From contig CASHTG010000012.1 of the NCBI GenBank assembly GCA_949357655.1, positions 4,154,001-4,218,000 on the forward strand: DNA of 64,000 bases, given 5' to 3'. A model generated the notes under the pieces. The model did not search any database. It had not been told where the DNA came from and saw only the letters and a list, made by a program, of their open reading frames with translations. Shown here piece by piece: positions 39,233-51,121 of this stretch. Positions within the stretch are counted from its first letter, which is position 1, and every line of letters starts with the position of its first letter. The DNA is from Parascedosporium putredinis (Eukaryota; Ascomycota; Sordariomycetes; Microascales; Microascaceae). A program made the position numbers and the translations under genes.

Positions 39233-39511
39233 AACCAAGCTCTCCGAATTGAAGCCTTCACCAACCTCACCGGTCACCAACTCCTCTGGCTCAATTCCCT
39301 CACCAGAGACTGAAGGCTACTGTGGTTTCTATTCCGTACTCGGTAGAAACTCAACTTTCCAGTTGCATACCACAAATTCGTTCCAGAGAACCCAATTCTC
39401 GACAAGACCGATCGAAATCTCCGATTTCCTGGTTGAATAACCAGCCACTCCGACAACCTTTTTCCTCTTCCACATCTTAATTCTGGCTCGGCATTGCCTT
39501 GGAGGAAAAAA

Positions 39512-41175
39512 ATGGCTGCCCAGATTGATTACATCCTTTATGACTCGTCCCTGGGTTACTCGGTGTTCCAGGTGACGCACCAGATTGACGGCGTCGCTCT
39601 CCAGAGCGCCCAGTTCCAGGAGGCCGCTGCCTCGCTCGACAAGTTCGGCAAGCTCGTTAAGCCCGTCGGCTTCTCTCCCTTCCGGTAAGTTTGGCAAAAT
39701 ATCTTTTTGTGTGAAGATGTCGATTGGGAATTGGTCTACGTGTGCATGCGCCCTAGGGGGCGTCTTTTCTCGTGTCTTTGGAATTGGTTTAACACGCCCG
39801 CTATAGAGGATATGCCGATGCCTTCGACAATGCCAACAAGATCGCTGAGGGTGTCCTCTCCGAGGCTCTCGAGTCCTGTATCGCAGCTACGCTCCCCGAG
39901 ACGAGCGGAAAGAAGGCCAAGGTTACCCTCGGCGTCTACGACTCGGCTACCGCCCGTGTGTTGAAGGAGCGATTCCCCGGCTATCAGTATGAAAGCCGTG
40001 AAACTTCCCAGGCCGTCGACACCCTCCTCCGCGGTATCCGTCTCTACTGCGATAAGATGGTGTCGGAGCTCAAGTCCGAGGATATCAACACCGCCTGCCG
40101 TGCCCTCGCCCACGCCTATTCCCGAGGCCAGGTCAAGTTCAACACCAGCCGTGATGACGTTCACATCATCCAGAGGAGTGCCGCCCTTGAGGCTATCGAC
40201 AAGGGTCTTAACCAATGGACCATGAGGCTTCGTGAGTGGTATGGCTCGCATTTCCCCGAGCTCGTCACCATTGTCTCCGACAACCAGACGTATGCCAAGG
40301 TTGCCCAGGCTATCGGCGACAAGTCTACCCTCAACCAGGACCGCCTCCATGAGATTGCCGCCCTCCTCAATGATGACGAAGAGAAGGCCCAGGCCATCAT
40401 CAATGCCGCCGCTACCTCCATGGGTCCCGAGTACACCGAATATGACATGCAACAGATCATGGACCTAGCCACCCTTACCGTCGATACTTTCTCTCGCCGC
40501 TCAACCACCGCTAGCCAACTTGACACCAAACTCGGCCTCGTCGCTCCTAACCTTCGTGAGCTCCTCGGTGCTCCCGTCTCTGCCCGTCTCATCTCCCAGG
40601 CTGGCTCCCTTGTGACCCTTGCCAAGTACCCCGCTTCCACTCTTCAGATTCTCGGTGCCGAGAAGGCTCTTTTCCGTGCTCTCAAGACCAAGGGAAACAC
40701 TCCCAAGTACGGTATTCTCTACCACAGCAGCGCTATCGGCAAGGCTGGCGTCAAGAACAAGGGAAGGATCTCGCGTTATCTTGCCAACAAGTGCAGTATC
40801 GCCTCCCGAATCGATGCCTTCTCTGGCACTCCCACCAACCTCTTTGGTCAGGCTATGAAGCAGCAGGTTGAGGACCGCCTCGAGTTCTACGCTACCGGAA
40901 AGAAGACGTCCAAGAACGCCGACGTCATGGCCTCTACTTTGGAGGCCATCCAGGCTATCCTCGGCGAGGCTCCTGATGGCATGGACATCGACGAACCCGA
41001 ACAGAAGGAGGACAAGGATAAGGCGGCCAGGAAAGCTGAGAAGGCTGCCAAGAAGGCCGAAAAGGCGGCGAAGAAGGCTGCCAAGGATGCTAAGCTAAAG
41101 AGGGCCGCAGAAGACGAGGTGGCCGATTCCCCGGCCGGAAAGAAGAAGAAGAAGAGCAAGAAGGTTGATGCGTAG
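39512..41175 (+). CDS. NOP56: Box C/D snoRNP core protein NOP56
   Basis: Exons 39512-39684 and 39807-41175 encode 513 residues with intact frame. The N-terminal domain begins MAAQIDYILYDSSLGYSVFQV. A coiled region and the conserved Nop domain follow (LISQAGSLVTLAKYPASTLQILGAEKALFRALKTK and HSSAIGKA...KNKGRISRYLANK). The tail is Lys/Asp/Glu repeats ending in KKKKKSKKVDA, as is usual for Nop56. With Nop58, fibrillarin and Snu13 the protein forms the snoRNP that guides 2'-O-methylation of rRNA in the nucleolus. Overall match and the NVS/RRST region favour Nop56 over Nop58. The promoter has PAC and RRPE motifs. Confidence 0.93.
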
Positions 41176-42223
41176 TCGGGTCCCGACCTCTTACCATCGT
41201 TCTCCCACCATCTATGGCGTCTTTCTTTTCCCATTGGGGGTTTCCGTTTTCCTCCCCAAATCTTCTCTCTTTCAACCATGTTCCGCCATCCGTCTGGAAA
41301 GCACAGGGGTTCTCGGCAAAAGGGCGCGGGCCGGAGTTTTGGAGTTTTCTTCTAGGGTGGGGCTTTCATATTGCAAAAGATGTGTGTGATTCCCGTTGCC
41401 GTCGTCGTCGTCGTTGTCATCGTTGGTGCCGTCTCTAAATGTTGATGGGGTTTGCTTGCTTCTTACTTCACCAAGTTTTCTTTGCATCCACTTGTGTATC
41501 TGTAGCTCTTGCAGAACTGTTTACATACTCGCTATTTTTGTGTTTTCCGGTTTTAATGCATCAAGATCTACATAAGCCCTCTTTTATGATTGTCCGGTGA
41601 TTATCCTGCGAGACTTTTGAATAGCACGGATGGAGAACGCTGTGATAGAAGCATCGACCAATTTCGAGTGTCTGCCTGGGAAACCTACGCACAGTGTGTT
41701 GATACCGTGAACTTGAAATTGGCACGTTGCGAATTGACGTAACCGGAGCTACAATTCAGGGACAACCGCTGCTGCTCTACAGGGCAACCACCACCCTGAT
41801 TCTGGTCCAATGTTCTCCATTTCCCCTCCCCGCCCCGACCCAGAAACAAAACTCCCCTCCAAAAGTAAACATTTTGTGACGATCCCCGATATTCAACGGC
41901 CAGTCCCCGCTTGCGATCTTGCCTACCTTTGGGGGTTTCAAATCGCATCGTAAGCTTTATCAAATCCCTTCTAGTGTTTTCTGCTGCCTAGCCACCTTGT
42001 GGCGAATTCCTTTCCACTAGAGGCAAACGGGGTCTTGCAACCCCTTCTAAAGGCGAGGCCGAACTCTGCAACCAAAGCCCTGGGACCCAAAGCGAAAAGC
42101 GCCAACCGACTGGCCGAATCAACCACCCATCCTCCCACCACCACCCCCTCCACCTACTCTACCTCTCTACCTCTACGAAACCCACGATCGCACATCCTCC
42201 GGGTCGACTATCCTCAGGCGATC
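41176..42223. other. Intergenic region NOP56/VPS4
   Basis: It contains the NOP56 3'UTR and the VPS4 promoter. An in-frame open stretch upstream of the VPS4 start (from 41999) lacks homology-like features. It is rich in Pro/Thr/Ser and is best read as 5'UTR, because the conserved MIT domain begins right at the ATG at 42224. Confidence 0.5.
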
Positions 42224-43711
42224 ATGTCAGGCATCACAGATTTTCTCGGGCGGGCCATCTCGACGGTCAAGAAGGCCATCGACGCCGACAACGCCCAAGA
42301 GTACGCCAAGGCCTTTCAACTCTATACCAATTCCATCGAGCTCTTCATCCTCGCGGCGAAGTGGGAGAAGAATGCAAAGTCCAAGGAGATGATACGCCAA
42401 AAGGCCGCCGAGTACATGGACCGCGCTGAGAAGCTCAAGGTGTACCTTGCCGAAGCAGAAGCCAAAACGAACGGCAACGGAAACGGCGGGGGAAAAGCGG
42501 GCGGCGGTGGCGGCGGCGGCGGCGGCGGCGGCGCAAAGAAGGAGAAGGCGGCGGGAGGGTTGGACGAGGACACGGAGAAGTTGCGAAATGCGCTGCAGAG
42601 CATCGTCATCACGGAGAAGCCCAACGTTCGATGGGACGATGTTGCGGGGTTGGAGGAGGCCAAGGAGACGCTGCAGGAGGCTGTTATCCTCCCGATAAGG
42701 CTCCCGTCCATGTTTACTGGTAACAGGCAGCCTTGGAGGGGCATCTTGCTCTACGGACCGCCGGGTACGGGTAAGAGTTACCTTGCCAAGGCTGTCGCGA
42801 CGGAGACGGGTGGCTCGTTCTTCAACGTGAAGAGTTCCGATCTCGTTTCCAAGTGGATGGGTGAATCAGAAAAGTAAGTGTCATGCTTCAAGGATTAGAC
42901 CGTCGCTTTGTTCCCTGGTTTTTGTTCGCATCTAACCCACCACCCCAACAGACTCATTAAACAGCTCTTTGCCATGGCCCGCGAATCGAAGCCCGCGGTC
43001 ATCTTCATCGACGAAATCGATGCCCTGTGCAGTGCCCGAGGTGAGGGCGGCGAATCCGAAGCTTCTCGACGCATCAAGACCGAGTTCCTCGTGCAGATGG
43101 AGGGTGTTGATAACAACAACCAGGGCATCCTGGTCCTGGGCGCGACCAATTTGCCGTGGGGTCTGGACTTGGCTATGAGACGACGTTTCCAGCGCATCGT
43201 CCACATTGGTCTGCCTGGGCCTGCTGGCCGCGCGAAGTTGTTCCGACTCGCTGTCGGAAACACGCCCTCGACGTTGTCCCCACAGGATTACAACACGCTT
43301 GCGGGCATGGCGGAGGGATACTCTGGTAGCGATATCACGAATGTGGTCCATCAGAGTCTGATGTATCCCGTGAGGAAGATTACGCATGCGACACACTTCA
43401 AGAAGGCAAGTTCTTTTTTTTTGAGCCCCGCTCTTCGTGCCCCGACCCCAGGCATGAGACTAGATCTAACCAGAGTTTCTCTACAATAGGTTTTGGTGGA
43501 TGGTGCCCAAAGATACACGCCCTGCTCGCCCGGCGACCCCGAAGCTCTGGAAATGAGCTACCTTGATATCAAGGACGACGAACTCGCGACCCCTCTTGTA
43601 GAGCTTCGCGACGTCATCAAGGCTTTGAAGCAGTCTCATCCCACATCGACGCCCGAATCTCTTCACAAGTACATTGAGTGGACGCAAACATCGGGCAGCG
43701 AGGGGTCGTAG
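42224..43711 (+). CDS. VPS4: ESCRT AAA-ATPase VPS4
   Basis: Exons 42224-42873, 42952-43405 and 43490-43711 encode 441 residues with intact frame. The MIT domain is at residues 1-75, followed by a linker with a run of 11 Gly. The AAA domain has Walker A YGPPGTGKS at about residue 178, Walker B VIFIDEID at about 234 and arginine fingers RRRFQR. The Vps4 oligomerisation segment and C-terminal helix (LHKYIEWTQTSGSEGS) complete the protein. Vps4 disassembles ESCRT-III filaments at endosomes and other membranes. The second intron has a GC donor (AAG|GCAAGT ... AATAG); a GT alternative would break the conserved HFKKVLVDG junction. The closeness to yeast Vps4 in length and motif order makes the identity firm. 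Confidence 0.96.
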
Positions 43712-44605
43712 GCGAAGACGACCCGTACCCCTCCCTTAGGGGAGGACTGACGAGCATAGCTTTTCACGACATATTGCGGACGGAACGAGTCATACACATT
43801 GCAAGGAATATAGCATCATGGTACCATGGCATGGAAGAGGGAGGAATCTGTTTTGCTTTTATCTTTCTTTCTTGTTTGTGACGTAGAATCGGCGTGGAGG
43901 GCAGGCTGTGTGCGAGGATTGATTTTCCGCTCTCGAGCGCAGGAGTGTTGGAGTACATATTTTTCTTCTTTTCATTTTGGTCCTTTCACCTCCTTGTTAT
44001 ATCTTTATCTTGCTTTTTTGTTTTCCCTTTTTCGTTTTATGTGGAGGAAGCAAGAGAAGAGCGAGAGCAGGCGTGATTCGCAAAGAGACAGTTTCCAAAG
44101 GCAGGCAAGGCGTTTGTTTGTTTGACTCGAGAATCTCTTTTGAAAAAGGCATCATTCCAAGTTTAGGTTTCCGATTATGTATTGCTCGCGGAAAAGAAGG
44201 CCATCTGGATAGCTTATCGTTAGTTAAAATCGTGCGTCTATTGACTTCACTTTATATTGATACTGCATCTGGGTTCAAGCTGTTAATCTTCTAGTGCTTG
44301 TGAACCGGCCGCCACCGCAAGCTCGATGGGCAAGCGTGCGTGGATCCATCCCAAAAGTCAAGAGGTGGGATGAGGATGTGTAGCGGGTACAGACTCTGTC
44401 CTGGGCTGTCAGTGGTAATTTTTCGTACCTAATACCCGGATCTGCCCCTCCAAGAAAACCCCTCCACTCAAAATCGACGACACACAAAACCCATCGCACC
44501 ACATACGAAGAGACGACTATCCCTTGTGACTCGCGGCAGGAAGTCGGCAACTCTTTGAGGCATAAATAACAGAGATTAGATACCGAAAGAAAAGCTCGGG
44601 ACGCT
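43712..44605. other. Intergenic region VPS4/PFD6
   Basis: T-rich 3'UTR of VPS4 begins with a small hairpin (CCTCCC/GGGAGG near 43728-43745), followed by the promoter of the prefoldin gene. No other gene was seen. Confidence 0.45.
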
Positions 44606-45422
44606 ATGGAGCTATTACAGCAGGAGATGGAGAAGTTGTCGGGGAGTACCAGAAGCTGGAGCAAGGTGAGAGTTTTCAAGCCCCCTCCTTAGCCCCCGTC
44701 TCGCCCTCTGCTCGGAGACGTGCATCACCGCACATGGTGATGGGGATATATTAGTCTCTATCTGCAAAGCACAAGGGGGTTATCGAGTATTCATGACGCT
44801 TGCTAACATGGAGGACAGACCTGAGCGCGGCGGTACAGTCGAGGCAAAAGCTGGAGAGCCAAAGGCAGGAGAATGAGTCGGTGCAAAGGTGAGGCCCAAA
44901 GTCACTCGATGGAATCTGTCCTTTTTGCTTGAGGAGACTTGTGTGGAGTTTGAAGTTTCTTCATTCCTCTGCCACTGGGAGATGTTCTTTCTGAGGAAAC
45001 GTTGAGGAAAAGGTAGACGATGGGCGTGGTAACTAATGCGTGTCGGCGTACGGCCTTTTTCGCCTCGGGTAGGAGTTTGAGAATGCCAAAGATGATGAAG
45101 TCATCTACAAGCTCGTTGGGCCGGTACTAGTGAAGCAGGACAAGTTTGAGGCGGAGAACACGGTCAAGGGACGACTCGAGTTCATCGGCAAAGAGATGTA
45201 CGCACTCTCCTTTTCTACTTTTTTTTCTATTCCTTTTTTCCAGATCGGGCTAACATTACGAACTTTGACGGTAGTGACCGAGCGGAGGAAAGCATCAAGG
45301 ATATCCAAAAGAAGATTGACGCCAAGAGAGGGGAGTTGATACAGCTCCAGGCTGCGGGGCAAGCAGCGGCACAGGCTGCGGCACAGGGTGCGGAAGGCAA
45401 GGGCAAGGAGGTGGCGGCGTAG
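44606..45422 (+). CDS. YKE2: Prefoldin subunit 6 (two frame breaks)
   Basis: Four exons (44606-44665, 44819-44888, 45073-45197, 45275-45422) encode about 134 residues. The coiled-coil order SGEYQKLEQ, SRQKLESQRQEN, VQKEFENAKDDEVIYKLVGPVLVKQDK, GRLEFIGKEIDR is that of prefoldin beta-type subunit 6. This protein belongs to the hexameric chaperone that delivers actin and tubulin to CCT. Both breaks are missing bases: the G run 44641-44644 and the A run 44885-44887 just before the second donor. With them the 405-nt frame closes, and the junction reads VQ-K-EF as in the family. The tail is Ala/Gln-rich. The start is the first ATG close to the conserved helix; an upstream exon is possible. Confidence 0.88.
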
Positions 45423-46187
45423 AGGAGATCACGAGGGGATAGGGGGCGGACCATTATGAAATGAACGATAATAGATATGGCTGGTGACTTCTATCTTGTC
45501 TGCAGGCTTACAACGTTGGTCTACGTGAGTATGTACCGTATTCTTCTTAATCACTACGGTGGAACGGTGCGGAAAAGGTTGTTGGAAAAAAGGGTGAGCG
45601 GCGAATCTATATCTTTTATTCATGGAGCTGAAATTTGGGAATGAAAATAGTCAAAAAAGAACACATGATAACCCAAGACGCCCCGACTCCTCTTCTCCAA
45701 AGCGCAGTCCACCCTGTGTGCAAGCCTCGCTAGAGCGAACCCCATTGTTCAGGGTGCGCATATAACCTTCCTGTTTTTAGTTTGTGTTGTCCGTCCCATC
45801 CCATCTCATGGTTTCCTAGTACTTTGTTGGAAGAACAATTGATCCCTTTTCCTTGACGAGTATGTGACGTTTATATATATGTATGATAGAAGCGAAGCAG
45901 GGGGTATCGTGACGGCGCCAGGAGAAAGTTGGCCACTAAAAGAAAAGTGGAAATCGAAAGTGAGACCCCAAGATATGGTGAATAGAGAAAATTCTTGATG
46001 GGCGCAAAAGAGAATAGATAAGAAGAGCTGAGAGGCACCTTGGTATGGTGGTGGCGATGAAAAGAACAGATAGAAGGCCGTTAATATGAGCGCCAGCGCA
46101 TGGCACTGTAGTAGTAGGAAATTTAAGCAAAGGAAGAGAAAATATGCGAGGACGCGGAGTAGAGTGCATCATCTCGGCCTCTCCCGT
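45423..46187. other. Convergent intergenic region
   Basis: This stretch lies between PFD6 (plus) and the 310-residue gene (minus). It is AT-rich with no coding signal, and holds the two 3'UTRs. Confidence 0.45.
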
Positions 46188-47120
46188 TTAGTTGACGGGC
46201 AAGATGGAGAAACCCCACGGCAGACCCATGTTCCTAGGCCTCTCGACAGTCCAACCAAGGGAGCCGGCAGCGTCTTCCGTAACGCCAGCATCCTCGAGCA
46301 TATCAGAGAGCTCCTGCTCGTCGGCCGCGCGCTCAACAACGCGGGAGACGAGGCGGGCGACCTGAGCGCGACTCCGGCAGCCGTGGGAGAAGAGGGAGCT
46401 CGCCTCGATGGCGGTGAGGGCGGCGATCCTCTCGGGGCTGTGGCGGAAGGCGTCGAGCTCGCGGGCAAAGAGGTCGTGGGTAAGGAAAGGAACGTCGTCC
46501 TCGGCGGCGAGGACGTCGGCGAGGCGGCGGAAGAGGAGGACGAGGCCGGCGACGGCCTGGGCGAGGAGGCTGGCCTTGAGGTCCGGGGTGAGGTTGGCGA
46601 GGAGGGGAGCGTCCTCGAAGAAGAGCTTGGCGTCGGTGTCGAAGATGGCGTCGATGGCGGCGGAGGGGCGAAGGAGCCGGAGAGAGGGGGAAGAGGGGTC
46701 TTCGGGGAGGAGGAAGGTTTGGCGGGCGACGGTGTAGCAGGATTGGGTGATGGAGTAGAGGGAGAGGGTGGTGGGGATGGAGACGGGGCCGGTGGGTTGG
46801 ATGGTGAAGTAGGAGGATAGGGCGGAGATGGCGGCTGTTGGAGGGGTTTTTCGGTTAGCTTTGGCTTGTGCTTGTATTTGGAGGGATAGTAGAAGATGGG
46901 TGGTTTGTTTGGTGAAGGGTTGAGTGGGAGGCGGGATGTATCCGGTGGGGATGTATCCGGTGAGGATGTACCCGGCCGGCCGGGAGGGGAGGGGGAGCTT
47001 GGGTCTTGGAGGGGGAAAGCTGAACATACCCGATGACCTCTCTGCGATGGAGGCAGTCTTCTTGGGGGCCACGGGGACGACCCGGGTGGTTTTGGAAGTG
47101 GAATCCGAGTTGACGACCAT
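46188..47120 (-). CDS. Unrecognised 310-residue protein
   Basis: A single intact minus-strand frame starts at the ATG at 47120. The N-terminal 90 residues are rich in Pro, Ser, Thr and Lys and contain three GYI(P/L)TGYIP-type units. The remaining 220 are mostly helical and Ala/Leu-rich, with segments such as PSAAIDAIFDTDAKLFFEDAPLLANL and SLLAQAVAGLVLLFRRLADVL. No signal peptide or clear membrane span is seen. The second half has strong GC-rich third positions as in real fungal genes, which supports coding. I do not recognise a family. Confidence 0.65.
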   Translation of the reverse strand: MVVNSDSTSKTTRVVPVAPKKTASIAERSSGMFSFPPPRPKLPLPSRPAGYILTGYIPTGYIPPPTQPFTKQTTHLLLSLQIQAQAKANRKTPPTAAISALSSYFTIQPTGPVSIPTTLSLYSITQSCYTVARQTFLLPEDPSSPSLRLLRPSAAIDAIFDTDAKLFFEDAPLLANLTPDLKASLLAQAVAGLVLLFRRLADVLAAEDDVPFLTHDLFARELDAFRHSPERIAALTAIEASSLFSHGCRSRAQVARLVSRVVERAADEQELSDMLEDAGVTEDAAGSLGWTVERPRNMGLPWGFSILPVN

Positions 47121-50100
47121 TGTTGCGATGGGTAGAGAAGATGTTCTTAAAGTTGTGGGATGTGTGTTGTTCGGAGTGGGTCCGGGTTCTGAGCTGGGGT
47201 GTGGTGGTGTTTATAAGAGGTTTGGGAGATGTCGATGGTTTTGAGGGTGCGGTTGTGACTAACACGAAGAGCTGGTATTCCAGGATGATGGAGAGGGGGA
47301 AGAGGAACCAGGCTCTAGATATACTTTTCTAGATGTCGACTTAAAAAGGCAAAATCGACTAGCAAAGAAAGCGGCGAAAGAAAAAGAAAAAAAGAAAAAG
47401 AGCCCATTATCCGAAGCGACCCAAGCCCAAGGAAGCTCCGCCATGTTCGCCGGGGGCGAGTCCTTGGTCGGTCCTTGGCTCTCGCTGGCCTCATCTCGTT
47501 TGGGTGCCTGGGTTGGCTGGGGCTGGCCCCCCTTTCCCAAAAGCCCACATCAGCCCGTTCCCCGTCATCGTCCCGTCCGCACCGGAGCATGGGGCATGGG
47601 CCATGGGGCATGGAGCAGGCGACTTTTACTTACATCGCCGCCCTCCCTTTTCTACAGCCTTTCCATGTCCCCAGCTTGTAAGTGTCCCCAAATATTGTTT
47701 CCCTCATGTGGAGATTCGAGAGCTACGATGTCAGGCTGTGGGTCGGCTGGCTATTGCCCCAACAGATGTCTTCTCAGATCTATTGCGTCCTTTTTTCTTT
47801 TTCGTGTCCCCTTGGTTTGTTTACCATTTTTGCCCGTCCCCCGATCCTGCCATCGGAGACAGGCCAGGAGATCTAGAAGTTCTTTGCAATCTCTTTCTCT
47901 CTCTCGGACCCATGAAACAAGACCGAGTTGAGGAAAAGCATCTCCCAGTCTACTTGTGCTGCGGGGATTTCCCAGAGTGTGTCGCGTGTATGTGTACGAA
48001 GGAACGGCGCGATAGCAAAGGAAACCTGTGTAGCTGGACATGGCCGCAAGATTTTGGCCGAAGTAGTTGCCTGCCGCGTCTCCAAAAGATCCCATGGCCT
48101 TTTTTCAGCGGTCTGGTGTCTCTCTCCTCCCCGTTACCCACTGCGCACAGAAGCGTCATCGGTATCGGCTTACGGTAATGGTGGTGGACAACTGTGCTCA
48201 ACTACAAGTCATCGCGCCCCTCCCAACCTTGTCTCTTTTCCTGTGTCTGGCAGTCTCCACCGTTTGCTTCTTCTTTTTTTTTTTTTTTTTTTCTCCCTCA
48301 TTTTCTAGCTAGATTTGGAGGAAAAAACTGGGCCGCCCCATATCTATTAACCTCTACGGTATTACCGTGCCCCAAAAGGAAAAAAGATCCTGGCCCAAAA
48401 CTGTACAGTGCCGATATCCCGCGGACGGGAGGATGCGAGCCATGACAAAAGACTTGCCCATCCAAGGCCGACGTGCTTTCAAAGGACCTCCCTGTATCAG
48501 AATGCTATCTGAGGGAAGACGCAGGAGAGCAAGTTTCCTTTCGAGCCCTAACGGCCGTTACTGTTTTCCTCTTCTGCCCTTCTGACTACGTACTCTCGCG
48601 GTCCTTGCCCCCGACTTCTCTCTACCGGACCTTTTGTCAGTCTCATGCGTGCGCACACCGACCCTCTTGCTGCAAATCTGTTGATCCTGAGATCAAAAAA
48701 TGTCCCTCGAGACCGGATAGCACGGAATCGTCCACGGAGTCTCACGAGGGGAACGTGAGGGGAGATTGGGAAAGGCGGGAGAGGACAATAACAGAAAGGA
48801 GTGCCAGAGTGAGGCGGGGAAACGCTCTACACTCCAAGAATGCCGTGGCAGAACTTGTCGGCAACATTGATCGGGACCTGTCACTTTTTCTTTCTTTTCT
48901 CTTCGTGACCCGATGCTTTCAAGTTGCACCGGCGTTTTGTAGCTACCACCGATCAAGGAAGGGACTCGCGTAAAGAAGTTGCGGGAACAAGGTTGGGGGC
49001 TTGAGAGAAGCCAAATAGCACAGCACTAACATGGGTTCGTTGAGACTAGCTGAACCGCCGGCTCATTTTTTTAGCAAGCCGCAAACGCCTTCCGAAGTGG
49101 TACTCCATCCTCATTTTTGTCCTCTTGTCGATACCACTGGTCAGTGATCCGGGGTGGATCAACGGATTGGTCGGCTCGGAGCTTCTCCAACAAGGCAACT
49201 CCAGCCTCCTCCTTGAGAAGAAAAAAAGGAGGGAACCTACTAAAAAGGATACAAAAAAAAAGCTCATCTTTAGTGGCCGGGCAGAACTGCCGCTGCATGC
49301 ATCCCCCAGCGTCGCAACAATGTGATGAAGAGAGCGCCGGAGACGGGCTTCTGATAATGCACGTCTTTGGAAATGAAATGTGGAACGAAACGGCCCGTCC
49401 CTCATTTCCATCTCTTCCAGACCTCTTTTCCCCTTTCACCTTGATGCGAGGTGACTTCTCTACCCGTGGCGTATTCTATTTTTCCCCCTTTCGTATCTCT
49501 TTCCCGTTCGTCACCGCCCACGTCGTCCGTCTTGATAAGGGCCCCACGAAAATGGAGCGCGGCGCATGGATCACTTGGTTGCTGCTGACCACCCTGTCCT
49601 GGCCAGCAGCGCGCACACGATGCCCGACATCTTCCGATGATCGGATCCACGGGAGCATGAAGCGGACCCGGCTCATTAATCACTTTTCTTTTTCTTTTTC
49701 TTTTGTCGTCTTCTTTGTCCACTTTTGGCTTCCTCGTTCATAATAGAGACTTCTTTCTTTCTATTGCCGCCTCCAGGCTGGTCAAGGTACTAAGAAAAGA
49801 GACGGAACACGGATATCAAATCGATAGACAAGGGGGTAAAAGGGAAAGACGAGACAAAGAGATACACGTAATTATCACTCATCTTTTTTTCTTAGAAAAA
49901 AAGGAAGAAAGAAAACGTGAGCACGGGGCCAAATTGCTCCTGTCCTCCAACGACGCGGGTTGGACAGACGGCCTGATGAGCCTGAGCCTGAGCCTGGACC
50001 TGGGCCGATGCGAAGCTCTCGAGAGTGCGAAAACGGTCGATTCGGGCGGCCTCATCTGGCCATGCCTGGCACCACTACAAGTACGATGTTTAGGCTTGGG

Positions 50101-51121
50101 CTGGAGAGATTGCACGTTTTCTGGTCGGTTTTCAGAGGGATTAAGCGGAATCCTAGCCTGAGGTGGACAGTGCGAGCTTTTTCATACGCCTTTGACAACC
50201 ACCGAAACCCCACGCTCCTTGTTGCCATCATAATATCAGCGTGAACCACCATGTGGTCAGGCGAGGACAAGACGCCTCAAAACCCAAGACGTGAAATGAA
50301 ATAAAAAAGAAAGAAAGAGTTTGCTTGGCAAGTCTTGAACCGATAGCCCATACCACACACACGTTTTCTGCATCCCTTTGCCAAGACGGAGGACTCGATC
50401 GAGCACGTACAGGCGACCCAGCCCTCGCCTTCTCTTTGCGGCGGACCAGACGGGCTATGAGTCACGTGCCTTGGCGTGTCGCCTCAAGCTCCCTCGCCGA
50501 AGCTAGTTGCTCGTGGACACGCCAAGTTCCGTGGTTCCGCCAGTTCCATTGGCCTTTGTTCTCGGAAACGACTCCACTCTAGCCCCACCCTAGAGCACCT
50601 CCGGCACCGAGCCTATGCGGACTCGTCGGCCGGGTGGGTGTCCCCAAGCTGGAAAGGCGGGGAGGCAGCGGTAGCATGCTCGGTGGGAAAGAAACGGGGA
50701 GAAGCATGTGGACTCGTGGTGGCCTTGGCATTTGAGGACTTATGACTCCTCTTTTTCTTGTGTCTCTTTTGCGGATTACGGGGTGCGAAGGTGCGAAGGT
50801 GTTTTGTTGACTTGTGGGCATTTCGGGGCTTGCGGTGACAGCCACCGTCTTGGCGCCCGTGGGCTATGGAGGCCAAGGTCTCCAGATGGGAATATTTACT
50901 GGGGTGGGTCATGAGGCTGCACTTCAAGGGATTGCCCACAAGGATAGAATTATATTGTTTATTCTTGCTGGTTTCGAGGACCAAACGTCAATTTACCTGC
51001 AAAGGAATGGATCAGCGTCCATAGATAGAAATGAAGTCTTCCTTTCCTTGAGCCATTCCGTGATCCCATTCTTTAAGCCTTTCCCTCATATAGACCTTTG
51101 TCTTCTATTATAGATTCCGAT
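47121..51121. other. 4-kb gene-poor region
   Basis: The first 250 bases are promoter and 5'UTR of the 310-residue gene. Beyond this I see only short frames without domains. Marked features are a run of 19 T (48274-48292), a 13-bp palindrome ACGGTA-T-TACCGT at 48356-48368 (a CGG-N5-CCG arrangement, like some Zn2Cys6 factor sites) and a CTGAGC hexamer repeat near 49978-50000. No transposon genes were recognised. Confidence 0.4.
48274..48292 (+). repeat. Poly-T run (19 T)
   Basis: This is the longest homopolymer noticed in the window, within a pyrimidine-rich stretch. Given the homopolymer under-calling elsewhere, its true length is uncertain. Confidence 0.9.

Larger units (their letters stand above)
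36638..39511. other. 2.9-kb intergenic region, chitinase / NOP56 divergent promoters
   Basis: The chitinase and NOP56 start at opposite ends. A 148-codon open frame at 37215-37661 has no recognisable features and I do not call it. The part from about 37.6 to 39.0 kb is noticeably more AT-rich than its surroundings. A near-perfect palindrome (38767-38786) and ribosome-biogenesis promoter motifs near NOP56 are listed separately. A short direct repeat TTAGAAATCC occurs twice near 38560-38580. Confidence 0.45.

Noticed and set aside
41999..42223. N-terminal extension of VPS4
   Set aside because: The MIT domain begins at the ATG at 42224 as in all Vps4 proteins; the extension is low-complexity 5'UTR-like sequence.
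48356..48368. CGG-N5-CCG palindrome as a Zn2Cys6 operator
   Set aside because: A single copy far from any recognised gene is not enough to call a regulatory site.
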